From: Kitagawia praeruptora
Lineage: Eukaryota > Streptophyta > Magnoliopsida > Apiales > Apiaceae
Length of the DNA: 64,000 nt
Direction: 5' to 3'
Assembly: GCA_037693485.1 (NCBI GenBank)
Contig: CM075345.1
Span: 106,262,001 to 106,326,000 of the forward strand
Part shown: piece by piece, positions 43,314 to 56,568 of the stretch
Numbering within the stretch: the stretch's first letter is position 1
Layout: every line of letters starts with the position of its first letter
Notes under the pieces: model-generated
Seen by the model: the letters and a program-made list of their open reading frames with translations, nothing else
Databases searched by the model: none
What the model was told of the DNA's origin: nothing
Program-made: the position numbers and the translations under genes

Positions 43314-46300
43314 TCGTATAGAAAAAAATGGTCGTTATAATAATATCAAACACAATATATACTTCCTCAAATTTACCAACAAGCACGAGACAAGCGAGGT
43401 AAATTGTGAACGAGGGATGAAGCTCCAGGCACAAAGTGGGGACATCACAAAATTTCCATTACAATCGGGGAAGTTTTATAATCCAATAATATACTTTTTA
43501 AGTATTATGTTTTTGCTATATAATTTGTTGTGAAGCACAACATGGTTAAAAACCATGATACATATATAAGGGTAATAAATATGATGTCAAATTTTGCATG
43601 TCTTATATCGGACACTATACAAATTGCTACCTGGGTGCTTTGCATGGTTTTGCATTGTTTTCCATCGGTTTACTAGTCCTGTAAAGGAATGTGTGCAACA
43701 TTTAAAGTCTATAATAATTGTTCGGAAATCAAGATTGCAATTTTTGCTCATAAATTATTTAAGTGTCGTCACATTCATACTTATAACTTCTAATTTGATG
43801 AGATATATATGTGCTTATATGATAGTACATCCACACATCTAATTGGTTTTGTGAGTAGTACATAGTACAAATTATTATCAATCCAGCTACAATTATGTTT
43901 ATTCTTTGATGCCTTGTTGGCTTACTTAATATTATATGAATTGCCTTCAGGAAAGCTAGCTAAACATGCAATAAGAAGGCAAGAAAGAAATTGTGATTGA
44001 TGATTAGCACCACCAGATTACCTAGACCCTATCACCAGGGGCCATGACATTAAGCTACAACCAAGCAATCAGTCCATGAGGTAATTCATGAATCACCAAC
44101 TCACTAGGTGGCCTGATGGGTTTTCAAGAAGTGTAAGCTTTTGAACTTGCCTTATGGAGCCTGAATACTATTGCATGAAGTTTTTATTATTATGGAAGTT
44201 GAGTCTCTAAACAAAACTAGGGGTGCACACTGTTGATGTCCTTGAGATTTGAATGGAAACAACTTACAAAATGAAAATATATAATTTGTAATTTTGAAAA
44301 GCTCGAACTTGTTGCTGGGTAAAACCACGAGCGCCTGATGTTTCTGAGGTGCTAGCCGTGGCAGCAACAAGGAGCAAATTTCACTTCTAACAAGGATGAA
44401 AATTGGAACTGCATCAGAGTAAAAGAATTGTACATGAGCTAATCAGCTTCACAGATTATGGATTCTTGCTTCACAATCGTCCTCAGATTGATCACTATTA
44501 GTTCCCATTTAGCGACACATACGAGTAAACTCGGAATAGACGATAAACTCGGAAGCAGGTCAAAGCATGTACATTCCCATGGAAAGGAATCAGAAAATTA
44601 GTGTAGAACGCAACAATTCTTCTTGCATGATTAAGAAGATTGCTACCAGCGGTGCAAAATTTTTCAATCAATTTAAATTGTGATCCAATAAAACATATTG
44701 TCATGGAGCTTTACTAAGGCAATAAAAGCGGATCAGATGCCTCACACCTGATGTCAGTTGTTGCTTCAAATTTTAGTGCTCATATCTTTTGATCTCACAC
44801 CTGGTGTCAGCTTGCAAAATCCAAGGTTTGTGATTTTAAAACGAGCCAGATTAAAAGAATAAGAAGCAGGCAGATGCGCCGGGTAATTCCAGAGCATAGC
44901 AGCAGACGCGTGTGCCTACGATTTCAGGGCAAAAATCATGACTTCTATACCACACAATCTAAACGGGCTATTACACGTTTACACTTGGAGTAACTCATTG
45001 CAATGAAAGGTTGAGCTGTTCTCATGAATGGAATCTGCATAAAATAATGAAGAGGATGAGGAAGCAAATGAAAATGCAGAAGAAAATAAAATCTAAGGAA
45101 CAAATCAGTCCATCAGCTTTTCCAAACAAGACTTTGCTGATGTATCAGGATATGCTACTTCTAGAAATAGTATTTTTGAAAGCTAAACTCGAATTTTGAA
45201 CCTTCCATCTGATCCCATAGCATGCCTAATGACAACGGCCATCGTTCATTTGCAACATCAATAACAAATGATTTAACAGCAGGTACTGTGGCAAGCTTCG
45301 ACAATAAAAGCAAAAGTTACAGTAGAACAAAACGCTTGCTAAGAAAGTGGAGATCAATAGAGCTTTACATGTTTCTGATTCGATTCATTGGTCATGAAAA
45401 TCATAATTTTCTCGCCAAACTCAATAAATAAGAACAAAGAATAAAGCGGAGTCGCGCCTAATCAAAAAGTTTGAAAGTTTATCAAGCTGGCCTGCAATTG
45501 ATAAATTTGAATCGGCTCTGTATACTCAAGATAAGTCCTACTTATTTATGCACCTCATATTTAGTGTCATGCATAAAAATGTTTTATTTGAATATTTTTT
45601 CAGACGTATTCTGAAAATTCTTATTTATGTCATTGATGAATGCATAATATATATTTGTTTGCTAGAGATCTGTTTATAAGCTGGCACTCAATTTGTCCTG
45701 GAAAGTGTTCTCTTCCTCACTTTAAAAAATAAAGGATACACTAATATGGGACATGAAGACTTGGCAAAATATTCATGAATTCTTAGACTTGTGAACTGTT
45801 AACAATCACAGATAAGTGTTCATCTTGGCACTTCATATTTATTCATGCTTTCAATATTTTTTGCAAATTATGTAAAATGCAGAGCAAAAATATTCTGAAA
45901 TTGGTGAGGAAGAATTGTCAAATATTGTAGCAGCAAAGATTTTTGCAATACTATAAGCTCGATAGAAAATACAACAATTCTGAAGACCTGCCATAAAAAT
46001 TGATGTAATGATATAGTACGAAGGCATCTTTTATTCATTTACACTTACTCAGGTGATTACTGTCTTTATCAACAAAACTGTATTTGAGGCGAGAAATTGA
46101 GCAAGCCCCTGGCTTGTGATTCGTCAATGGTCAGATGGAGGCAATAAATGGATCGAATCCTAAACTTGTGATTAGCCGATGATCACTCGCGAATAATAAA
46201 TTTATTTGTTCTAAAATAGTGATATACAACTTCAATATTGAAGTAATAAATCACTTGGGGGCAAAGTATTAGTACTCAATCTGAATCAAAGGTACTTATA

Positions 46301-47072
46301 TAGACTTTGAGGGTTGAAAGCACAAATTGAACCAAAAAATTGCATTTAATGCTATGATGGTTCATATACCGGGGACTTTGTACCGGAAGAAGAGATATTG
46401 GTAAGTAGAGTCCTCGGACAATTTGTGGCTTACAGACAATCTTGTCAAATGCGCAAGCAGAGTCGAGTATGATTTTTGATGAATCGAAATACTTGATGCT
46501 TGGAAGCATACAATGCGCAAGTAGACTTAAGCATGATTTGGGCCCAAATCGAATTGTTTGGGGCTTGGAAGCAAGGGTTTAACCATAAAACCTCTCACGG
46601 AAGTTAATTTGTGGAAAGACTTATAGGAGAAATATCGAAAACTATAAAAGATATATCCTCATCTCTATATGCTTAAAACATATAAGTATCTGATTTAAGA
46701 GTTGATCTCTAGATCAGGAGAAGGGAATGTGAGCATAAATAGGCAAATTGCCAATATCTATATGCATGAAACATATAATACCTTAGAACTGGGGACTAAT
46801 CCCTAGAGGTTTTATGGAAAACATATATAGGCATAAAATAGAAAAGCTACAAAACCTATGGACAAAGATCTTTGTACAGGTCGACCTAAATCTAAAGATT
46901 GAAGAAATGAGCACCCTCAAATGTCTTGCTACGATGATAAGTTAGAAAACTATGCTGGTTTCTAGACATGGGAAAACAAATTCAATATCAAAATTTGTGA
47001 AAACATACTTATTGATGGAAAAATACTTGAATAGTATTCACCTAAGGAAACCTTCCGTAAATACTGGGGACT
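43314..47072. other. Non-coding internal region of the 4.6-kb element
   Basis: No gene supported. The open frames (43594-43842, 45011-45199 and others) are short, overlap on both strands and lack known motifs. Near-duplicate phrases at 46130-46200 and 46400-46560 (CGCAAGCAGAGTC/CGCAAGTAGACTTAAGCATGATTT) and at 46660-46810 (CATATAATACC/ATATAAGTATCTG) suggest short internal duplications. Confidence 0.6.
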
Positions 47073-47468
47073 TGTTAATACAAAATATAAACATGACCCG
47101 GTAATGGGTATCGGGCCTTATTAACGGGTTAAAGGAGACCCAATTGTACCGCGTGTGACAAAATAACACACGTGGAAACTTACCATGTAAAGGTGACTTG
47201 CTCCTAAAGAATAGGAGTATGGGCCTAATTAAATCAGATACTGAAAAGAACTACGTGGGCTTGATTCCTATATAAGGATACGTAGGCACCTTGAGAAGGG
47301 ATCCGAAATCTATGATCAACGAGATAAATCCCTCAAGTTCAGCCCCAAATGTCATAAACCCTATATTTTCCCCCAAATATTATAAATCCTAATTGTATAG
47401 TTCTATACGAATACCCGATTATAAATCTTAATTTGATGTCTTGTCCGTGACGAAAATTGGCATCAACA
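47073..47468 (+). repeat. 3' LTR of the 4.6-kb element
   Basis: 396 bp with one visible difference from the 5' copy, and the same terminal TGTTAATAC and CATCAACA. Confidence 0.93.
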
Positions 47469-47473
47469 GTATG

Positions 47474-50261
47474 AAAATTCTCTGAGTAGGACTATGGATT
47501 TTGTTATATCTAAAGTGACCATAGTTCATTTACTTGGAATAATTTTATGCTTATTTGCAAGCTTCTGATCACCTTGGTAATAAATGTTATATACAATGGA
47601 TCAAGGTGTATTGGACTTAGAATATTTTTCTAAGATTGCAGACAAGACAGCTTTGGTAATCGAGTCTTATTTATTGAACCAAGTTTGTCTATAACTAGCA
47701 GTTGTTAGGAGTTAACAATTGTTATTATCGAGGAGTTGCCTTGAAGTCATGAGTTTAAAATGTTATATCTTAAGAACTTGTGAATTTCTTGTCAACTAGT
47801 TCCTCATGCTTATGGATATCAGTGGATGATAATCATAAGTAGTTAGATACTAATATTCTTTCTGACAATTGGTATTCAATTTTTCAATATCAAACAATTG
47901 CCATCATTGAATATTTAGTATTTAACAGTGATTATTTTTATCTTAGTTAAATTATGATCTGAAGCAATTCAATGGTTTATTTGCCCATAATTTAATCTTG
48001 GTAAAGTAATCACAAACACAATTACTTGCTTTCTAAAGTGTTTGATAAATACTATCAGTTGGTATCAAATAGTGAATATTTGTTTACTAACAGTTGCTAA
48101 TTGCTCTAATACTTTATTGCATGTTAATTGTGGTATATATATTAGCTCTGATGATATTACTTAGGATTTATTCTAAGTAAGAGTGTCTTATCTACAAATC
48201 ATTAGTGTTAGTATATATTAAGATGTTTGATTTTCTAAGTATAAGTGAGACTTAAAGTTACATTCTGTCTCCTATCAGATCTTAAAGTGGTGAGAACTTT
48301 TAAAATTAAATTCTCTAATTCAGGTTATACACCACTTTATGCATATGATAGTTCTTATAATTTTTTACATCCTTCAGACGATTACTTAGTTTATGTTGTG
48401 CTAAGTAATACAGTGCCAAAGGAGAGACATTGGTTATCTGTACTTATGTACTTGGTAATCTTTGCTACCTAAACGACATTTAGTGCTTGTTTGATCTTTT
48501 CACTAACTTTTGTGTTAAAGTTCTCTATATAAGATAAGCACTTAAAGAAAATCTTTCTTTCTTAATTACTGCGAAGTCAAGAGTTTGTGTCTTTTAAAAA
48601 TAAAACGACTTAGTTTTCATTAAGAGACATGATAATATAATGTTTTATGCATAAATACAAACTCTTGCACATTAACAGTTCTTAAAAGAAAACTCAATCT
48701 TTCTACAGTTGTGATTGCTTATATTGTAAAACTTTTTGAAATCATAACTGTACATCATTTCTCACATGATATAATGCATATGTTCTCATTCAATGTTCTG
48801 ATATATTGCAAATGCATTCTATCTCTATATTGCTCTACTGCTCTGTGATGCAGATTCAGCTCCTAGTGGAAATTTTCTCACATGCTAGTCATGAGGTTGT
48901 AAACCCAACAACTTTTATCCCGGACTATAAATCCAAATCTAAACACATCCTAACTTACCCCTGAAGTGGAAGTAACCTATTAGACTAGAGGTCAATAAGG
49001 GAGTAACTGCACTTGATGCAACAAATAAGGATGTGAGGGATAGTAAACCCACAGCTCTACCTCTCAAGGAGAATAGATGTATACAACTTGAGGTATCTGT
49101 AAGCTCGCCTGCATTCTCCCAAAAGGATGCAGAGCTGAAAATGGCATTAAAACAGTCTCTGGATTCATTCTTTCAACAGGATGAGTCTATTGAAATTCGC
49201 CTGTTAGCCAGGGCATCTGTTGGTAAGTCACTACTTCATACACAAACTAAAATACTTCCCATGCACAAAGTGAGATTGCACACACTAAGGATGAATTGAC
49301 GGAAACTTGTATTCCAACCATATTACGGTTAGAATTATAAGTTCAAGGTTCTTCAATGAACTAAGAGTCTTCACAGACCTCGAGAGAAGGTAGTGATCTC
49401 AATGCAAAATTCAACAAGATCATTATCTAACTTGTTGACTATGATTCAGATTCACCTGATGAGTTAAACAAGGAGATGTCTTCACCGACATTAGAAGGAA
49501 ACGTGATTTTAATTCTAAGTTTTGATTTCATTGTTTACCTTCTCAGAATCCAATTCTGAAACCCACAAAAGGGAAAATTTTATCAACTTGTAGATTATGA
49601 CTCAGATTCGTCTGACAAGTCCAACGAGGATCGGGGATTTGCGAAACCCCATTGCACCACCAGTGACCTCTCTAGAAGGGGCTATGGTGAATTTTCCTTG
49701 CAGGTACACATGGATGTTGGAGCTATGAGAGATAAGAGTGATACACTAGTGAGCATGAGTGTAAACACTTGAGAGATGAGAGATGACATCACTCATTTTA
49801 AGTGATATGAGTGGAGAGATGAGTAAAACACTTGTGCGGTACACAAAACAGAATCACACACTCACAGTGAGGAAGAAAGATAAACACCAAATCCCATTCC
49901 CAATTCCCCAAACAAAGTTCACTTACAAGAGTTGGGAGATATAAGGAAATTGTCGGGAGATTTGGTTGTCAGGATGATCAATAGTGAGGCCATTCTATAA
50001 TATCTAAAGGGCAAAGTTGATCAGTCTACATACTTCTATTATGGAAGTCTTCATGAAAAATCCTTCAACACAAGCAAAGCTTCTTTACTTTATTCCAGCA
50101 GTCAATGTTAGATGTATGAAGAAACTGTTGTACTAAAGGTAAGAGGTGAGTTATAATTGAATATTTGGTATCATCTAATTTAATTTGATGTTGCTATAAT
50201 TGAATGCTTGGAGGATTACTCAACTAAGGGGGAGAGATATATTGAAGAAGATATACTCAAA
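47474..50261 (+). other. Non-coding 3' region of Sirevirus B
   Basis: Continues 42290-42892, beyond RNase H. AT-rich with recurring words (GGTATCAA, AACAATTGG). Weak open patches (48245-48472, 49033-49299) have no recognised homology; they may be remains of an ORF3, the position where Copia A has its third ORF. Confidence 0.5.
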
Positions 50262-50470
50262 GATTACCTTAGTAAGAGATACTCAACTAAGGGGGAGAGT
50301 ATAAGCTTACCTTAGTGAGGGGGAGATTTTCTATCTAAGGGGGAGAGATATGAAAAAGGGTATACCATAGAAAGGGGGAGTATTCACCTTGTCAGGGGAG
50401 ATAGAAATATTCGCCTTGTCAGGGGAGATGAAAAGTATTCACCGTTATAAGGAGGAGACATATCACCTTA
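50262..50470 (+). repeat. Iterated polypurine-tract-like motifs of Sirevirus B
   Basis: Seven or more purine-rich AAGGGGGAGAGA, AGGGGGAGAT or CAGGGGAGAT words spaced 20-50 bp apart, alternating with repeated CTCAACTA, ACCTTAGT and TATTCACCTTGTC phrases. Multiple polypurine tracts ahead of the 3' LTR are described as a Sirevirus trait. The tract actually used (AATAGGGGGAGAT) is at 50832-50844. Confidence 0.85.
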
Positions 50471-50844
50471 GGTAGGGAGACATAAGGAAGGAGAGAAGTA
50501 TGAATCGACAAAGAAATTCTTCAGTATGTGGTTGTAAAGTCATATTCTTTACCACTGAAGAGTTCTATTATCTGCTGATAATGTTCAATGTTAGATGTAA
50601 AGGGTAATCAGGCAGATATGTCAAGAAATGAAGATGAGTTACTTAATGAAGATCAGTTCAGTGTCAGAGGAACAATCATCTATCATTCCATCTACTGAGA
50701 TTCTGGAAATGTTATATCTAAACCAGAAATTTTTTTATGTATTATTTACTATAGCTCTTTAATGCTTTATCTTCTTCTTGTTTTTAGTTGAGTTATCCTC
50801 TAAGAATTTGTATGTTAATGTTTAACAAACAAATAGGGGGAGAT

Positions 50845-52720
50845 TGAAAGTCATATGTTTACCCTATTTGTAAACATCGAGGATTCAACTCAACTAAAAC
50901 AAGAATGTAATAGTAAATAATATATGCACTGTCACAAGGATCTCAAATGCTTAACTGTCAAGAGAAAGAAGACAAAGTCAATCTACCGTTTTGAGTTATA
51001 CTACACTTGAAGAAGTTCATTCAGTTGATCAAGCGTTAGTGGAGTAATCAAGACAGTGGGTTCTATTTATAGTGACAAGAGGTTTCTACAGTGGCAGAAT
51101 ACAGATTAGAAAGGTTTGAAAAAGAGTAAAGAAAAGGAAGACAGGAACCACAACTTTAAAGTCTCTATATGAAGAACAGTCATTGTGGTTAGTCACTCAT
51201 GGACCAGACCGTGCATCGAGTGTCAACATTAAACAGTGGTTGTTCGTCATTAAATTCAGTGGTTCAAGCTATCAAGACTGATACAAAGAAAAAATCATTG
51301 TGCAAGCAACAGAAGTGCTAAATTCATTAACCACAAGGATTTTAATATCAAGTGGATTGGCTATGAGGAAAAAGAAGTATCACAAAGAAATTCAAAGTGA
51401 TATGTTCGTAAAGCTGGAACCCCGGTTGGAATTGATATATTTTTGGTTAAGCAAAAGGAATCCGGTTCCAGACCCTCAGGAGACCGCAGCTTAGAGCGTA
51501 AGGATTTATTTATATTAATAAATATTTTATTTATTTAGAAAATTATATTTATAAATATCTAATAATATTAGATATTTATTTTTATAATTTCTGGATTAAA
51601 ATAATTATTTATTAATTAAAGATCATAAGCTGTGCGGATTAAAAGCATTTCTACGGAGCCCGTCTAAATAAAACAAAAGTCATTTGATTTGTGTTGGCAG
51701 GCGACCCGTGTGATGTTAAAAGAATTAAGAAGAATTCGCCAGGTTTATTAACTTAAATTCAATAGTCTGGCCGAGTTCTTTTAATTCTTTAAATTAATTG
51801 ATAGTCTGAAAGTCTATTTAATTAATAGTCTGAAAAGTCTATTTAATTAATAGTCTGAAAAGTCTATTTAATTAATAGTCAGATAGTCTGGTTGATAGTC
51901 TGCAAGACAAAGTCTGAAAAGATTGATAGTCTATAAGCTGGTTAGTCTGGATGGCTTGATAGTCTGCAAGGAAGTCTTAAAGAAAGTCTGAGAGCTGATA
52001 GTCTGCATGGTTCGATAGTCTGCCAGAAAATCAAGTATTAAAGACTATCTAGATAGTCATTCCGATAGTCTACAAAGACAAGTGGATAGTCTGCAAGCCT
52101 TGATAGTCATACCGATAGTCTAGAGAATCACTTGATAGTCTGCAAGGCTTCAATGGTCATTTGGATAGTCTGTTTTGGTTAGAAAAATAGGCAGAAGATA
52201 TTTTCAACTAAAATTCTATACAAATAGACAGACGGCCACAAACAGAGACATATAGCTTCACACTCTTGTTTCAACAGAAGAAAAAGAGAGGCCAAGAGAA
52301 AATGGTTCCGAGCTTCTAATTTAATTCTCGTAAATTATTTCTAGCTTGTATCGTTAAATCTAAACCACTAGAAATAGTTTACTTGTACTATTGGAACTAT
52401 CTAGCGGATTAAGTTCCCTAGAACTTATCTCTCGAATTGCTTTTAGCATTCGATCTTTTTATTACAAATATAGAAAAGTTCATGTCGAATTTTCTATAGA
52501 ATTTGTAATAATTAGTTTGGTCATCAAACCTTGTAATTTGTACCCGTGTATTTAGACACACCCCATCAAGTTTAATATTATTTTATATTTAACTTGAATA
52601 TTGGCTTCGTTTTATTCCGCATCGAATTATTTAAATTTTAATTTACAGACAAAGAACAATTCGATAAAACGGTATAGTTTGTATTCAACCCCCCTTCTAC
52701 AAACTATTTTGGACCTAACA
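50845..52720 (+). repeat. 3' LTR of Sirevirus B
   Basis: 1876 bp. The GATAGTC array recurs at 51800-52170, its palindrome at 52043-52058 and the TATA-like box at 52217. About 9 substitutions and no indel versus the 5' copy by eye. Confidence 0.93.
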
Positions 52721-52725
52721 ACACC

Positions 52726-54251
52726 ACCACCACTCCCAACTATATTCTTCTATCTATTCTTTGTCTCCTTTCTTTTCTTCTTTCTCACTCTCTCTTTATT
52801 CTTCAATTCAGTACCACAAGACATACCTAACAACCACACACTAATACAACCCTTGCTCTCTACACCTTCTCTTCTTTTCTTTCTTGCTCACATTTTAATT
52901 CCACCCCAACACCGATACTGCAGTCCACAATCAATTACTATAATCACGCAAAAATAAAACTTCCATCGACAACATCAAGAACTCAGACCAAGCCCGGAAT
53001 GAACACTAAAATCAATTAAATTCCAACAACCATTGCCCCAATTATGATTTGACAACACCTCCTCTAAAATATAGCCTACCTGATCGGAATTTAACCATCA
53101 CAAACAAGCAACAAATACAACATAATTTCCCTGTACATATCACCGACTAAAATTTTAATACTTAATTTAATGACACAATCACAGTTCATACGCAAATACT
53201 TGAATTCTTACTCCTAATGTATAAACCGAATCACACCCTCGCATTTTCAAACTAATTATTTACCAATTACACCAAAGTCAACCGAAAATACAAGGAGATT
53301 CCCGGCAACCACTCACACATTCGGCCCCTGGTAAAATTCCACACCACCAATAAATAGATTTTCTAACAGGCAATACATCCAACTCTCAACAATTACTAAA
53401 GTACAGATTAAAGTTTCACAGACCCTTAACACATCAGCCTAAACATTACATATTCGAAAACTAATCCTCAAACTAAACCCAATTGACATCTACTTTAACA
53501 AACTACAACAACAAAACACAGCACAACAACAAAGCACAGAGTAATTATCACCGACCAATGTCACCGATTAACCGCTAACTCGCACGTAGAACCCCAACTA
53601 ACACAATCTTGTAACCACGTACATATCCCCTCACAACCGACACAAACAAACACCTATTACACACCCATTAGCTTGATCTTCCACCATTACTTCTGTAGCC
53701 AGCGTCGTTTCTACCTTTGACAATAACCATGTCACCGTTCTTCCCACCACAACGACCTCATTGAACCCCACCATCCCTTCTCTTTGATTCACCGCCATCT
53801 GCAGCCACAACATATACGAACATAATCACTCTGGCCCAATTATATATGCCCGAACACAAAATCATACACTCCTGCCTCAACTTATTCTTTCACCACTTCG
53901 ATACCATTTAACATACCTACAATATACACGCGCCCGAACCTACACATACTCACATCAAAACCCCTCTTCCCTTACTCCCTCTCTTACCCTTTCTCTTGAC
54001 CTTCCTCCTTCTCACTCTACAACACCACCACTACCAACGGTGGTGGCTCCCCGCTGCACTTCCACACAACACGCACATGCTATAATTACAAAAAGAGGGA
54101 ATGGGAAAACAGAGGAGGGGATGAACTGGTATAGCAAGAATCAAGCGCCAAGCTTACACACACGACAACAAAACTCGTGAGGGAGAGGGACAAAACCCCC
54201 AATTCGACCCCCACACACACACAACCATTTTCACGCACACACACGCACACC

Positions 54252-54290
<39 letters not shown>

Positions 54291-55064
54291 AGTAGAGTGA
54301 TGAGGGAAAGAGAAAATCGTGAGGGAGAAATTAATGAAAAAGCGAGAGAGATTGATTGAGTTCCCGGGAGAGATTAGAGAGGTATAGAGAGAGATATTCA
54401 AGAGCACTGCAAAAAATTCAAGAAGGACCAAGAACAATCGAGAATATGGGGAAAGGGCAGGGTTTTTAATGAACAAAGATAGGGGCAAAACTGTCCATTC
54501 ATTATGATAAAATTTATAAAAATCTGATAAATAGCTTTTAAAATTGAAATTAAATGAAAAATTTGTGGAAAAACTAAACTATAAATTTTTAAAATAAAGA
54601 GTCTGAAATTACATACACCCACATATTTTAAAATATTTTTAGGATCAAAAATGGATTTAATATAAATTGTTTTAAGTTTTGATCCTTTAAATACAATATA
54701 ACTTTAAAAATCATTTTAAAATACCCAAACACCCAAAATAATTCCTCCAATAATTTTAAAAACTAAACAAATATGCAAGGATAATATTACAAAAGATTTC
54801 ATTATTTTTATCGACTTCAATGATTTTATAAAAATCTCATAAAATCAATAATGCAAGGTTTAAATTGATTTTTATCGTCAAAAATCAAATAAAAATACAT
54901 GAGCTTACACGACACATATAAATCTTCATATAAACATATAAACACGATATCACACATATTCCACTTCTCAACAATATCCACAATTTTATTCCCCATCTAT
55001 GAAAAAAACCAAATAAAGTATTTAATAATATTAATAATAATTCATAAAATTTCGGATTGTTACA
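52726..55064 (-). repeat. Gypsy-type LTR, right part
   Basis: Continues from 35205 and ends ATTTCGGATTGTTACA at 55064, which on the minus strand is a TGTAACAATCC start like other LTRs of this kind. Contains CA-rich plus-strand sequence and a composite microsatellite (54202-54292). Beyond 55064 comes LINE sequence without a clear polypurine tract, so this is more likely a solo or truncated LTR than one end of the element at 56569. Confidence 0.65.
54202..54292. repeat. Composite CA/AT/TG microsatellite
   Basis: CA and CGCA repeats, then about 18 bp of AT, then about 24 bp of TG. The CA and TG arms are complementary and can fold into one long hairpin around the AT loop. Confidence 0.9.
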
Positions 55065-55151
55065 TTTATTTTTATAAATAGGTACAACAACACTCAACCT
55101 CCACTCACTAGGCATCTTTGCTGTCCGAAATATAACATTGAAATATAACAT
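55065..55151 (-). pseudogene. LINE reverse-transcriptase scrap
   Basis: The minus strand reads FNVIFRTAKMPSEWRLSVVVPIYKNK, of which KMPSEW and VVPIYKNK are hallmarks of plant L1-type LINE RT (usually followed by GD and NYRGI). The match stops exactly at the LTR boundary 55064, so the LTR was inserted into the LINE or a rearrangement joined them. Too short to be functional. Confidence 0.7.
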
Positions 55152-56568
55152 TTTTCTTGTCCATTCAAACTTTTAGTCTTACAAATAAGTCGGGTTACGG
55201 GACTGTAATCATTGTAAAGTCCTGAACAAATCTTTGGTAATACCTTGTGAATCTTGTGAAATTTCTCACCTTTACTGGTGTGGTTGGCCTTTCTCTATTT
55301 GAAATTGTCTTTAACTCGGCAGGGTCAACCAACACCACTCACTATTGATCGTATGTCCGAATAACTCATACTTTGAGAACCTAGTTAGCCTACACTTGTT
55401 CCTTCAGGTTTCATCTAAAACCATTCTCAATCATATCTTAACCACTGATCGCCTTATTTGATCCATTTATGATTCAGTGTCGGAATAAACTTAAGGTAAC
55501 TACTATAATCCATTCAAGGAAAAGAAAGAATTTAATATTCCTTTGAATCACATGCAACTAATGTTTCTGGTTCATCATTTCACTGAGATGAACTAAACCT
55601 ATATTGGGTTCCTGACAATAGTCTCATTACTAGTTTATCATAGACTTACTGGTCTTCTCCTCTTGTAGGTTCTGAGATCATCGTCTCGCTTACTACTTCC
55701 TTATATACTTTATCCAATCATGCCATCACCTTCCAATGTCTTTATTTTCTAAGTTGATCCATTCATAAAATGAACATTTCCCTGAATCAAACCACCTCAT
55801 CAATCTCAATTTGACTTTATAAATTATAACATATGAAATCTACCCTCTTATGGCGAATTACCATTGACAATATTCACACTAATCCCTTTCATCGAATGGT
55901 ATGGCACTTACTACCTCCCTCTTAACTGCTCCCGGAGACTCTGCTCCACGTCCTATATCAATGTCTTTGATAATCATGCATCATTTTAATCTTTTCTCAT
56001 TAATCTAGAAGTCTCTATGGATTCTTATTAAATCCCATATAAGATCTCAAGTAATTCTTCCAATCCGTCTTACTTGCTGGTACTTCATCCGGTAGTCTGG
56101 CTATGAATCCAATATGCCTCTTTAGTTCTTCTTAACAATATCTCAGTTCTTTACGCTCACTTCTCTGAGCACTACTCCTTAACTCTTCCAGTCTCTCTAG
56201 CTGCAACCCTCATTTCCTCAAGGGTAAACTCCTTATCCTTAACAGGATTCTCCTCCTCTACTGGAACCTTCTCCGGGTCCTCAGTAGGCTACTCTCTCGA
56301 ATCCACGATCCGATCGTTAGCATATAATCAAAGCATCACCGTGCTGCTGCTCGAACGCCTTAAGGTCTGTCGTCATTACCAGTCGACACGAGAACGCGCT
56401 AAGTTACTATCATGATACTTAAGAGTTCCCATAAGGGTTTTATATGTCAGTACTACATTAAGTAGTCTGACTATGAACTTGGCAAGAGTTCTTATTATCT
56501 TAGTGAATTTATGGTTTTAACGTCGCATCATCTCTGGGATTTATAACGTATCGCTCTGATACCATTTC
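55152..56568 (-). other. Leader and gag-start remnant of a Gypsy element
   Basis: On the minus strand a primer site (TGGTATCAGAGC, 56564-56553) follows the LTR at 56569. Around 56290-56200 the minus strand gives EDPEKVPVEEENPVKDKEFT then LEEMRVAARETG, possibly the start of a gag. Beyond that no reading frame is kept and there is no pol. A large deletion or rearrangement must lie between here and 55152. Confidence 0.5.

Larger units (their letters stand above)
42898..47468 (+). mobile_element. Young non-coding LTR element nested in Sirevirus B
   Basis: 4571 bp with TSD GTATG (42893-42897 and 47469-47473). LTRs 42898-43293 and 47073-47468 are both 396 bp and differ at one visible base (ACAAAAATT versus ACGAAAATT near the end). 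A primer site follows the 5' LTR, and the GGGGACT tract precedes the 3' LTR. The 3779-bp internal part has no ORF with homology to gag or pol. It is larger than a TRIM and smaller than a typical LARD. With near-identical LTRs it is one of the youngest insertions here. Confidence 0.93.
35206..52720 (+). mobile_element. Sirevirus-type Copia element B, young LTRs, dead coding region
   Basis: TSD ACACC at 35201-35205 and 52721-52725. LTRs 35206-37081 and 50845-52720 are both 1876 bp, with about 9 visible differences. Primer site TGGTATCCGAGCC follows the 5' LTR. The internal region has recognisable gag, protease, integrase, RT and RNase H words, but with stops and frame changes everywhere, then a long non-coding 3' region, an iterated polypurine-tract zone and the 3' LTR. 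A 4.6-kb element is nested at 42898-47468. Young LTRs with a decayed coding part imply it was copied with proteins from another element. Confidence 0.92.
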
